From: a virus
IMG/VR virus record: IMGVR_UViG_3300032087_001176
Span: 1-20,580 of that record
Strand: one strand, 5' to 3'
Length of the DNA: 20,580 nt
Shown here: positions 12,105-18,541 of the stretch, piece by piece
How positions within the stretch are numbered: the stretch's first letter is position 1
Layout of the letters: every line of letters begins with the position of its first letter
Notes under the pieces: generated by a model
What the model was told of the DNA's origin: nothing
Databases searched by the model: none
Seen by the model: only the letters and a program-made list of their open reading frames with translations
Made by a program: the position numbers and the translations under genes

Positions 12105-12523
12105 ATGCGATTGACCGCCTAGTTTACGATATTGAACAAGCCAACAAGAGACACACAGAAAATATGAGTAAAGTAATTGAAACAGTACTACCAGACAGTG
12201 GAGAGCGCTCCGAATTTGACACAGGTGCAGTCCGTGACGCTATGAGCGGTAAGGGAATGCCCAGCTTGGTTCCTATTGAGGCACTCAGAGCTGTCTCTAA
12301 GCGTTTTGAGGACGGAGCTAACAAATATGGGCGCGACAACTGGAAGAAAGGTATCCCCCTGAGTCGCTATGTGGACAGCCTCTATCGCCACCTTTGGCAG
12401 CTTATGGAGGATGACCAGTCTGAAGACCACGGTGGAGCGGTTATCTGGAACGCTATGTGCTTGATACAGACCAAGAAGTGGATTTCGGAAGGTAAATTAC
12501 CGAGTGAACTCAATGACCTATAA
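12086..12523 (+). CDS. DUF5664 / MazZ-like nucleotide pyrophosphohydrolase
   Basis: A 145-aa all-helical protein matching the phage dATP/dGTP pyrophosphohydrolase family (DUF5664, MazZ-related). Diagnostic pieces are a Gly-rich lead (MSGKGMPSLVPIEAL), the block FEDGANKYGRDNWKKGIPLSRYVDSLYRHL, acidic residues MEDDQSEDHGG, and VIWNAMCLIQT. Known members hydrolyse dNTPs (dGTP or dATP) to monophosphates; MazZ does this in 2-aminoadenine (Z) genome phages. No PurZ or DatZ is recognised in this window, so pool adjustment is a safer guess than base replacement. The start at 12086 has GAGGTG upstream and a 19-nt overlap with the exonuclease; Met27 (12164) is an alternative. Confidence 0.8.
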   Translation: MAARKLNAIDRLVYDIEQANKRHTENMSKVIETVLPDSGERSEFDTGAVRDAMSGKGMPSLVPIEALRAVSKRFEDGANKYGRDNWKKGIPLSRYVDSLYRHLWQLMEDDQSEDHGGAVIWNAMCLIQTKKWISEGKLPSELNDL

Positions 12524-12542
12524 TGTTTAGAAGAACCCCGTT

Positions 12543-12746
12543 ATGAACGATAGCAGCAGTTATACGCAAATGCCCCCAGTTTCGGGGGCGCTTATCAAAG
12601 CTCTTGAAGAGGTCTATCCCTCCCAAGACTTCACCCCCTCTAAGGGTGTTAGAGAACTAGATTACCACTATGGACAGCGCTCCGTAGTGAATTTCCTCAA
12701 GCACACCTACCAAATTCAAAACGAAAATATCTTAACGAAAGAATAG
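12543..12746 (+). CDS. Small conserved-looking protein of T7-like phages (67 aa)
   Basis: The sequence pattern ALIKALEEVYPSQDF followed by REL...YGQRSVVNFLKHTY resembles small uncharacterised proteins found between the exonuclease and the portal in marine T7-like phages. No function is known to me. A downstream ATG at 12570 could be the true start (MPPVSGALIKAL). A GC hairpin (12572-12589) lies at that position inside the frame. The protein is soluble, about two helices, with no membrane segment. Confidence 0.6.
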   Translation: MNDSSSYTQMPPVSGALIKALEEVYPSQDFTPSKGVRELDYHYGQRSVVNFLKHTYQIQNENILTKE

Positions 12747-12748
12747 TT

Positions 12749-12952
12749 ATGTGTATGTCATCGCCCAAAATGCCTGACCCCGTGCCACCACCAGCGCCTC
12801 CCCCACCTCCCACGAAGACCGCGCAGAAGGTAGAAAACAAGGCACTTAAAAGCCGTCAGAGCTCCAAGAAGCGAGGCACTTCAGCATTAACCATTCGCCG
12901 TTCTTCCGTGAACACAGGTTCACAGGGGATTGGCGCTAACATCTCTTACTAA
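12749..12952 (+). CDS. Proline-rich small virion/tail-assembly protein (T7 gp7.3-like)
   Basis: A 67-aa protein with a short Cys-containing start (MCMSSPKM), a polyproline segment (DPVPPPAPPPPP) and a basic middle. The C-terminus has the typical pattern TSALTIRRSS...GIGANISY. This layout is seen in the small tail-assembly or virion proteins (gp6.7 or gp7.3 type) encoded just before the portal in T7-like phages. It starts 2 nt after the previous stop. The family placement rests on layout and position, not on a strong motif. Confidence 0.6.
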   Translation: MCMSSPKMPDPVPPPAPPPPPTKTAQKVENKALKSRQSSKKRGTSALTIRRSSVNTGSQGIGANISY

Positions 12953-12957
12953 CTTAT

Positions 12958-13311
12958 ATGCCTGACCAAACTCTCACGATTAACCACGCCGATGGAGGCA
13001 GCGAAACCTATACCATCAACCGTGATGAGTTTGAAAGTATTCGGAATATGGTCGTTGATGGTGGAGCTGTTTCCGTTGACCATACACCCCCTCCAGAAAC
13101 CAGAACGATGTCCATCAATGGTAGCCCTATTACCATATCAAGGGCTACTGGAGGGGACATAAGAACGATTACCATAGACAGCCAAGAGGTAACGATAAAT
13201 CGCAGTAAAACCCTTACATCTAACGCCCAAATCATTCGTCCTTATTACGTCTCAGGTGGCTTCAAAGTCTACCAACCAGACGGTCAATCCCTATACTTAC
13301 AACCAGAATAA
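12958..13311 (+). CDS. Hypothetical beta-repeat protein, probably tail-fibre associated (117 aa)
   Basis: No family is recognised. The protein consists of short beta-like repeats: TLTINHADGGSETYTINR, then TMSINGSPITISRATGG, then TITIDSQEVTINRS. Each is a pair of strands with alternating Thr/Ile, followed by a tail ending LYLQPE. Its place 5 nt before the fibre gene, and the shared MPD start, suggest that it belongs with the host-recognition apparatus, for example as an adaptor or chaperone. That is inference from context. Confidence 0.55.
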   Translation: MPDQTLTINHADGGSETYTINRDEFESIRNMVVDGGAVSVDHTPPPETRTMSINGSPITISRATGGDIRTITIDSQEVTINRSKTLTSNAQIIRPYYVSGGFKVYQPDGQSLYLQPE

Positions 13312-13316
13312 AAATT

Positions 13317-14813
13317 ATGCCAGATATTACAGTTAGTAGCTCAGTAGATAAATTACTGAAATCAGATAACGAAAACGACATCCGCTCAAACATAGGTCTT
13401 GGAGCTGCTGACGTCCCATCGTTTGGGGGTTTAAACCTCCCCGATGGTGTTACCTTTGGGATGTTATCCTCCCAATTAAAGTCTTCCATCGCTGGTAGTC
13501 TTGACCCTGAAGACTACGCAGGGGAATTGACTGATAGCACTTTTAATTTCCCTAGCGCGTCAAGTAGTGCGGGTAAATGGTATTACTTAAATGGCGTTAG
13601 TGGGACACTTACAGGCTCAAACGCCCCCTCAGGTATTGCTGAAGATGGTGGTTATGCGTTCAGTGATGGCTCCGCTTGGTCGCTAAGAGGAGCTACACCA
13701 ACGAACATACTCGACGGGAGTGTTACAGCGGCTAAAACCTCGTTCCTCACCCCTACCCGTAACATTTTCGACATAAGTTCGATTACAGAAAACACCTTCC
13801 TAAACGCTGGTAATGGAAACACATCAACAAACACAACCTACTTCGTCTCAGACTTCATTGAGGTACAGGCGGGTCAGACTTATTTCTGTAAGAGTACAAT
13901 CCTAAATCGCAATATGCGAGGTTGGGCTGCTTACGATTCTAGTTTTGTAAGAGTGGGAGCTGAAAGTAGCACAGACAGCGGTAATACGATTACTGTACCA
14001 GCTAGCGGTGTTAAGTATTACAAGTTTATTGGTTACATGGATGCAAAAGAAGGTTACCAGTTCGAACTTGGAGCTGCACAAACAAAGTTTATTGCTAACG
14101 GTTACCATTTAGATACTACAAAAATTATTCCAGAAGTTGAGTTACCGTTGTACTCTAACTGGGTTGGTAAAAAATTCACCAGCTACGGGGATAGTGTTAC
14201 TGCTGGTAATTACTGGCAGCAGCATATTGTACCTTATTTCGATTTAGACCACACCAACCGTGGGCAAGGCGGTCGTAGAATATCTGGTAATGGTTCAGTT
14301 ACGACAGCTATGTGCTTCCAAGCGGATGTAGATACAATCGCCACCGACTGCGAGCTTCTTATCGTTATGGGTGGCGTTAATGATTGGGCAAACAACTGTC
14401 CACTAGGCTCGCCAAATAGCGTCGACACAAACGATTTCTATGGTGCTCTCAATGTGATGTCGGAGCGTTTAACGACGCGATTACCTAACTGCCGAATTGT
14501 GTATGCAACAACCACCTATTCGGAATACGCTGATGGTAATTGGCAAGTGAGAACGCTAGGTAATCCTTGGTCGAGCGGAGCTGTTAATGGTGCTGGTTTA
14601 AGCTCAAACGACTACGCAGAGGCTATACGGGTTGTGGCAAAAAAGTGGGGGTTCCCGATTATGGATTGCGCGGCTGAGGATGGTGTTAACACTGTTAATG
14701 TTGACGCTTACCGAGCTGATGATGGCAACCATTTTCACCATAACGAAATAGGTGGTAAGAGAACCGCTGAAACAGGTATTAAGCTCCTTTCGAGTCTTGC
14801 ACCCCTCTCTTAA
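13317..14813 (+). CDS. Tail fibre/spike with C-terminal SGNH-hydrolase (esterase) domain
   Basis: A 498-aa protein. The N-terminus (about 1-60) has the fibre-type pattern KLLKSDNENDIRSNIGLGAA. The middle, about 150-255, resembles beta-sandwich or carbohydrate-binding modules (SDFIEVQAGQTYF). The C-terminal domain (about 280-495) has SGNH blocks: YGDSVTAG with nucleophile S293, NRGQGG (G316), MGGVND (N355), and DDGNHFH with D469 and H472. Such domains in fibres usually remove O-acetyl or similar esters from surface polysaccharide during adsorption. It lies upstream of the portal, not after the internal virion genes where T7 has gp17. An intrinsic terminator follows directly. Confidence 0.88.
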   Translation: MPDITVSSSVDKLLKSDNENDIRSNIGLGAADVPSFGGLNLPDGVTFGMLSSQLKSSIAGSLDPEDYAGELTDSTFNFPSASSSAGKWYYLNGVSGTLTGSNAPSGIAEDGGYAFSDGSAWSLRGATPTNILDGSVTAAKTSFLTPTRNIFDISSITENTFLNAGNGNTSTNTTYFVSDFIEVQAGQTYFCKSTILNRNMRGWAAYDSSFVRVGAESSTDSGNTITVPASGVKYYKFIGYMDAKEGYQFELGAAQTKFIANGYHLDTTKIIPEVELPLYSNWVGKKFTSYGDSVTAGNYWQQHIVPYFDLDHTNRGQGGRRISGNGSVTTAMCFQADVDTIATDCELLIVMGGVNDWANNCPLGSPNSVDTNDFYGALNVMSERLTTRLPNCRIVYATTTYSEYADGNWQVRTLGNPWSSGAVNGAGLSSNDYAEAIRVVAKKWGFPIMDCAAEDGVNTVNVDAYRADDGNHFHHNEIGGKRTAETGIKLLSSLAPLS

Positions 14814-14818
14814 AATTA

Positions 14819-14853
14819 AAAACCCCTCAGGGCTAAAAACTCTGGGGGGTTTT
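14819..14853 (+). terminator. Intrinsic terminator after the tail-fibre gene
   Basis: AAAACCCCTCAG pairs with CTGGGGGGTTTT over 12 bp (one T-G wobble) around an 11-nt loop, with the T-tract at the end of the stem. It lies 5 nt after the fibre stop codon. It would separate the replication/fibre transcript from the virion operon. Confidence 0.85.
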
Positions 14854-14888
14854 GCTTACATTGTTGACACACGCACTCCACCCATCAG

Positions 14889-14906
14889 AATAAACAAAGA
14901 ATAACT
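14889..14906 (+). promoter_or_regulatory. Candidate phage promoter or leader element (copy 1)
   Basis: AATAAACAAAGAATAACT differs at only two of 18 positions from a sequence at 18427-18444. Both copies lie in the non-coding leaders of the two main virion genes (portal and capsid), 111 and 115 nt before the start codons, and are followed a few bases later by CCCACC. This could be the recognition sequence of the phage RNA polymerase or a shared RNA leader element. A sigma70-type TTGACA is also present at 14864 without a good -10. Confidence 0.35.
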
Positions 14907-14909
14907 TTT

Positions 14910-14984
14910 CCCACCTACGCAGTGTGTTCCTTAACCCTATCGGTTAGACTCCTCGCACGAAGGCAACACCAGTCGTAGGCTGGG
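14910..14984 (+). ncRNA. Long folded leader hairpin upstream of the portal gene
   Basis: The 75-nt stretch folds into an extended hairpin. CCCA (14910-14913) pairs with TGGG (14981-14984) and CCTACG (14914-14919) with CGTAGG (14974-14979), leaving one bulged C. A symmetric internal loop CAGT/CAGT follows. GTGTT (14924-14928) then pairs with AACAC (14965-14969) and CCTT with AAGG, with another bulged C. A small AACC/GGTT hairpin sits in the apical part. That is 19 bp of interrupted stem ending 15 nt before the portal ATG. T7 uses comparable irregular hairpins as RNase III processing sites; that or a translational control role is inferred. Confidence 0.6.
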
Positions 14985-14999
14985 TCATTTTCCCTATAT

Positions 15000-16541
15000 A
15001 TGAATACTGAATCAGCCCAAAGCCTCTACTCCAAACTGGAGGGTAAGCGGTACCAATACGTAGACCGCGCTCGTCAGTGTTCCAAATTAACCCTTCCGTA
15101 CATTATGCCTGAAGAGGGCTTTGGGGCCCACAGTCGCCTTGAGACTCCCTTCCAAGGTATTGGAGCTCGTGGTGTAAATAACCTAGCATCCAAGTTACTA
15201 CTCGCGCTACTCCCGCCTAACGCTCCGTTCTTTCGTCTTAACATTGACGCTCGTGGGTTAGCCGAGGAAGGCGCTCCACCAGAGCTAGCTACAGAGATTG
15301 AGACAGCTCTCCAGCAAGTCGAAGAGTCCGTAATGGACGAGATTAGCCGTGAGACCTATCGCACAGCACTCCACGAAGCTCTTAAGCACCTTATCGTCAC
15401 TGGTAACTCCCTCGTCTATCTTCCTGAAGAAGGCGGTATGCGTGTGTTCCACCTCGACCGCTATTGCGTAGAGCGTGACCCAATGGGCAACATTCTTTAT
15501 ATCTGCACCAAGGAGCAACTCTCCTATATGTCCCTGAGCCCAGAGATGAAAACTCTAGCGGGCGCTGAGGGCGGTGAAGGCGCTGACAACGAAGTCCACC
15601 TGTACACCGCTGTGTGTCGCAAAGAGAACGGCTGGAAGGTCTGGCAGGAAATTAACGGTAATGTCATCCCAGACAGCGAAGGCTTCTACGCTCTGGACAA
15701 GAACCCGTTCATCCCTCTCCGCTTTAGCCGTATTGATGGCGAGGACTATGGACGTGGCTACGTCGAGGAATACCTTGGCGACCTCCAGTCCCTTGAGTCC
15801 CTCCAGCGTTCCCTTGTAGAAGGCTCTGCGGCTGCCGCTAAGGTTCTTTTCCTAGTGAACCCCAACGGGACTACACGCGCCAAGACACTTGCTGAGAGCC
15901 CTAACGGTGCTATCGCTCAGGGTAATGCGGCTGACGTGTCCGTACTCCAGCTCAACAAGTTTAATGATTTCCGTATCGTACAGGAAGCTATCGTCAAGAT
16001 TGAGGAGCGCCTCGGTCACGCCTTCCTGTTAACCTCTGGTGTTGTCCGTAACGCCGAGCGTGTTACCGCTGAGGAAATCCGTATGCTAGGACAAGAGCTT
16101 GAGACCGCTATCGGTGGCCTCTACTCGCTCCTCTCAGTGGAACTTCAGATGCCCCTCGTGAACCGCCTGATGGCTGTGATGGGTAAGAAGCAGAAGCTCC
16201 CCAAGCTGCCTAAGGACATCGTTAATCCTGTTATCATTACAGGTGTTGAAGCCCTTGGACGCGGTCACGACCTACAGAAGTTGGATATGTTCCTAGCTGG
16301 AGCAGCTCAAGTCGTAGGCCCTGAGGCTGTAGCCCAGTTCGTCAACGTGGGTGAATACTTTAAACGTCGCGCAACCAGCCTCGGTATCAAGACTGTGGGT
16401 CTGGTTAAAAGCGAAGAACAAATGGCTCAAGAAGCCCAACAAGCTCAAATGATGCAAATGACGGAGAAGCTCGGCCCTAGTGGTATCAAAGCAATTTCCG
16501 ACCAAGCAAAAGCACAACAAGAAATAAGCGAGGAACAATAA
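15000..16541 (+). CDS. Portal (head-tail connector) protein, T7 gp8-like
   Basis: A 513-aa homologue of the T7 gp8 portal (536 aa), which forms the dodecameric ring through which DNA is packaged and ejected. The N-terminal RARQCSKLTLPYIMP, the block TPFQGIGARGVNNLASKLL, and GRGYVEEYLGDLQSLESLQ are typical of podovirus connectors. So are RVTAEEIRMLGQELE and a Gln-rich C-terminal tail. It begins after a 186-nt leader with terminator and folded RNA, and is the first gene of the virion operon. The scaffold gene starts 1 nt after its stop. Confidence 0.95.
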   Translation: MNTESAQSLYSKLEGKRYQYVDRARQCSKLTLPYIMPEEGFGAHSRLETPFQGIGARGVNNLASKLLLALLPPNAPFFRLNIDARGLAEEGAPPELATEIETALQQVEESVMDEISRETYRTALHEALKHLIVTGNSLVYLPEEGGMRVFHLDRYCVERDPMGNILYICTKEQLSYMSLSPEMKTLAGAEGGEGADNEVHLYTAVCRKENGWKVWQEINGNVIPDSEGFYALDKNPFIPLRFSRIDGEDYGRGYVEEYLGDLQSLESLQRSLVEGSAAAAKVLFLVNPNGTTRAKTLAESPNGAIAQGNAADVSVLQLNKFNDFRIVQEAIVKIEERLGHAFLLTSGVVRNAERVTAEEIRMLGQELETAIGGLYSLLSVELQMPLVNRLMAVMGKKQKLPKLPKDIVNPVIITGVEALGRGHDLQKLDMFLAGAAQVVGPEAVAQFVNVGEYFKRRATSLGIKTVGLVKSEEQMAQEAQQAQMMQMTEKLGPSGIKAISDQAKAQQEISEEQ

Positions 16542-16542
16542 T

Positions 16543-17367
16543 ATGGCTGAACTACAGCAAATGCAGGTAAACGAAATCAACGAGGAAGAGAACATCTCCC
16601 TCGAAAAACAGGCGGCTATGCAAGAAGAAGCTGCCCAACAGCGTAACCAAACGCTTGAAGCTGACCCCAAGGCTGGCAAAGAGACCATCGAGGAGCAGCT
16701 TAAGGAAGAAGAACCAGAGCGCCCTGAGTGGCTCGACGAGAAGTTCGAGAGCCCTGAGGAGATGGCTAAGGCTTACAAGGAACTACAGAAGAAGATGTCC
16801 GAGCCTAAGCCCGCTAAGAAGACGACCGCTAAGAAGGACGCAGAGCCTGACGTTAACCCTACAGAGGTTATGTCTGAGGCTATCGACAGCGCTACCAATG
16901 AGTTCTCAGAGAACGGTGAGTTGTCCGACAAGACCTTTGAAGCTTTAGAGCAAGCTGGTCTTCCACGTCACTTCGTTGAGGCGTATATCAACGGTCAACA
17001 AGCTATGTCCGTACAGCAGGCTTCTGCTATTCAAGAGTCCATCGGTGGTGAGGGTAACTACTCCGCTATGTCCGAGTGGGCTACAGAGAACCTGACAGAC
17101 AGCGAGTTGGACGCCTTTAACTCTATTGTTGAGGGTAGCTCCGTAGACGCCGCTAAGGTAGCCGTTAAAGGTCTCTATTCACAATTCCTAGCTGCTGGTG
17201 GTAAAGGCCCGTCGCTAGTTCAAGGCTCCACCTCTGGAGAAGCTGGTGTAAAGCCTTTCGGTTCCGCAGCACAGCTCACAGAAGCTATGCGTGACAAACG
17301 ATACGAGACTGACCCTGCTTATCGCGAGCAAATCGAGAAGCGTCTAGCGGTCTCCACAATCTTCTAA
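16543..17367 (+). CDS. Capsid assembly scaffolding protein, T7 gp9-like
   Basis: A 274-aa acidic, largely helical protein in the scaffold position after the portal. A Glu/Gln-rich N-terminus is followed by RPEWLDEKFESPEEMAKAYKE, a pattern repeatedly found in podovirus scaffolds. A Lys/Ala/Pro linker and an Ala/Glu-rich body come next. The end (DKRYETDPAYREQIEKRL) is the basic C-terminal helix that in scaffolds contacts the capsid protein. A GAGGA Shine-Dalgarno within the portal 3' end precedes the ATG. T7 gp9 has 307 residues. Confidence 0.92.
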   Translation: MAELQQMQVNEINEEENISLEKQAAMQEEAAQQRNQTLEADPKAGKETIEEQLKEEEPERPEWLDEKFESPEEMAKAYKELQKKMSEPKPAKKTTAKKDAEPDVNPTEVMSEAIDSATNEFSENGELSDKTFEALEQAGLPRHFVEAYINGQQAMSVQQASAIQESIGGEGNYSAMSEWATENLTDSELDAFNSIVEGSSVDAAKVAVKGLYSQFLAAGGKGPSLVQGSTSGEAGVKPFGSAAQLTEAMRDKRYETDPAYREQIEKRLAVSTIF

Positions 17368-17370
17368 AGA

Positions 17371-17775
17371 ATGTCTATCGAACTTTTATCAATGCTTGGA
17401 GGTGGCGTCACGGGTTTCGTGATGCGCCTCATAGCTTCCCAAGCGGAAGCACAGGGTAAGGCTCTTGAACGAGCTCTCGCCCTTCAATCGGCTGCTGACG
17501 ACTCTGCTGACCGAGCTGCTGCTCGTAACGCTGGTGTGTGGGTACGACGCCTTATTGCTGCGTGTATCCTGTTTGCGGTCATCATCGCCCCCTTCGTTCT
17601 TGCTGTTATCGACGTACCTGTTGCCTTGGAGACCGAGCGTTCGGGCATCCTGAAACTACTACTAGGTAACGGAGGTTATAAACAAGTTGAAGGTTTCATC
17701 TTACTTCCAGAGGTACGCCAAGGTATGCTGGCTTTGCTTAGCTTCTACTTTGGTTCCTCAATGGTCAAACGCTAA
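17371..17775 (+). CDS. Holin-like membrane protein (134 aa)
   Basis: A small membrane protein with a Gly-rich N-terminal hydrophobic stretch (LLSMLGGGVTGFVMRLIA) and an Ala-rich charged helix (QGKALERALALQSAADDSADRAA). A strong transmembrane helix follows at about 61-83 (LIAACILFAVIIAPFVLAVI), with a final hydrophobic segment (GMLALLSFYFGSSM) ending in KR. The topology resembles three-TM holins seen in podoviruses. The next gene encodes a lysozyme-like protein, so a membrane-permeabilising lysis role is likely. It begins 3 nt after the scaffold stop, and its last 89 nt are shared with the start of the next gene in another frame. Confidence 0.65.
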   Translation: MSIELLSMLGGGVTGFVMRLIASQAEAQGKALERALALQSAADDSADRAAARNAGVWVRRLIAACILFAVIIAPFVLAVIDVPVALETERSGILKLLLGNGGYKQVEGFILLPEVRQGMLALLSFYFGSSMVKR

Positions 17776-18211
17776 CCCAATCTCATTAAATGAATTCGTC
17801 AATCTCATACCTCATTGGGAGACTTCTCATCATTCTCCTAGTACCATTGTTGGTGACGGCGGACTTGCTTATGGACGGTTTCAAATTCACGAAACGATGG
17901 TTAGGGACTACAATCGCATCACTGGTCGCAAAGTCGCCCACGTGGTTGCGTTCGACCCTGTCTTCAGTAAGCACATCGCTAAAACAGTTCTGGAGTACTA
18001 TTCAGAAATCATAAGACGACGAGGAATTGTTCCCACCACTGACCACTGGCTGTACATCTGGAACGGCGGTGGCGGTGCGTGGACTCGCGTATCAAACCCA
18101 AGAAGCGACAACAAACAACGTAATTTAGAGCGCTACAAACGACGCGCTGACAAAATCATTAACCAGTACATAAATGAAAAGAAAAGGCGTAAGTCTCCGA
18201 AAGGAGCATAA
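17687..18211 (+). CDS. Exported lysozyme / lytic-transglycosylase-like endolysin
   Basis: A 174-aa protein. The ATG at 17687 lies inside the holin-like gene and supplies a plausible signal peptide (N-region KVSSYFQRYAK, hydrophobic CWLCLASTLV, and SNA before NP at 30-31). No ATG in this frame occurs again until residue 71, inside the catalytic domain. The body has the lysozyme-like pattern: HWETS with candidate catalytic E45, followed by GDGGLAYGRFQIH (57-69), a helix-rich core, YIWNGGGGAW, and a basic tail. It should cleave peptidoglycan. A Sec-exported endolysin needs the holin mainly for timing or activation, a combination also known in signal-arrest-release systems. Confidence 0.72.
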   Translation: MKVSSYFQRYAKVCWLCLASTLVPQWSNANPISLNEFVNLIPHWETSHHSPSTIVGDGGLAYGRFQIHETMVRDYNRITGRKVAHVVAFDPVFSKHIAKTVLEYYSEIIRRRGIVPTTDHWLYIWNGGGGAWTRVSNPRSDNKQRNLERYKRRADKIINQYINEKKRRKSPKGA

Positions 18212-18413
18212 ATCTTCCAAGGGCGGACTGACCGCTAAAGGGCGGAAGTATTACAACGCCAAGACTGGTTCAAATCTAAAAGCCCCACAGCCACAAGGTG
18301 GCTCTCGCAAGAAATCCTTCTGTGCTCGTATGAGTGGCGTTAAGGGGCCTATGAAGGATTCTAAAGGACGACCAACACGTAAGGCACTAGCCCTGCGCCG
18401 TTGGAAGTGCTGA
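18174..18413 (+). CDS. Small basic conserved phage protein (DUF6321-like, 79 aa)
   Basis: A very basic protein with the conserved pattern KSSKGGLTAKGRKYYNAKTGSNLKAP, then KKSFCARMSGVKGPMKD and GRPTRKALALRRWKC. This matches a widespread but uncharacterised family in marine phages (I recall it as DUF6321). Two conserved cysteines are visible. The charge suggests nucleic-acid binding, but no function is established. The start overlaps the lysozyme gene by 38 nt. Confidence 0.75.
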   Translation: MKRKGVSLRKEHKSSKGGLTAKGRKYYNAKTGSNLKAPQPQGGSRKKSFCARMSGVKGPMKDSKGRPTRKALALRRWKC

Positions 18414-18426
18414 CAACTTTCGTTCC

Positions 18427-18444
18427 AATAAACAAGGAGTAACT
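18427..18444 (+). promoter_or_regulatory. Candidate phage promoter or leader element (copy 2), in the capsid leader
   Basis: AATAAACAAGGAGTAACT is the second copy of the element at 14889. It lies in the 128-nt non-coding leader of the capsid gene (18414-18541). The leader also holds a CCAC-CGAG-GTGG hairpin (18451-18462), a CGAGT-aaaa-CGAGT repeat, and GTTCC/GGAAC arms (18422-18426 and 18490-18494) that could enclose the region as one fold. The AAGGAG inside the element has no start codon at a suitable distance, so it is not serving as a ribosome site there. Confidence 0.35.
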
Positions 18445-18541
18445 ACTGGCCCACCGAGGTGGATAACCTGCGAGTAAAACGAGTGAATCGGAACACCTAA
18501 ACAAACCTAAATAATAACTAAATACAGAAAGAAAATATATC

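Noticed and set aside
12086-12523. Claim of a Z-genome (2-aminoadenine) phage based on the MazZ-like gene
   Set aside because: No PurZ, DatZ or other pathway gene is visible, and DUF5664 proteins also occur in phages with ordinary DNA.
12519-12524. Perfect TATAAT as a host promoter
   Set aside because: It overlaps the stop codon of the DUF5664 gene, and no -35-like hexamer is found at the right distance; such a hexamer is common by chance.
12572-12589. GCCCCC/GGGGGC hairpin as a terminator
   Set aside because: It has no following T-tract and lies inside a coding frame; it may only affect start selection there.
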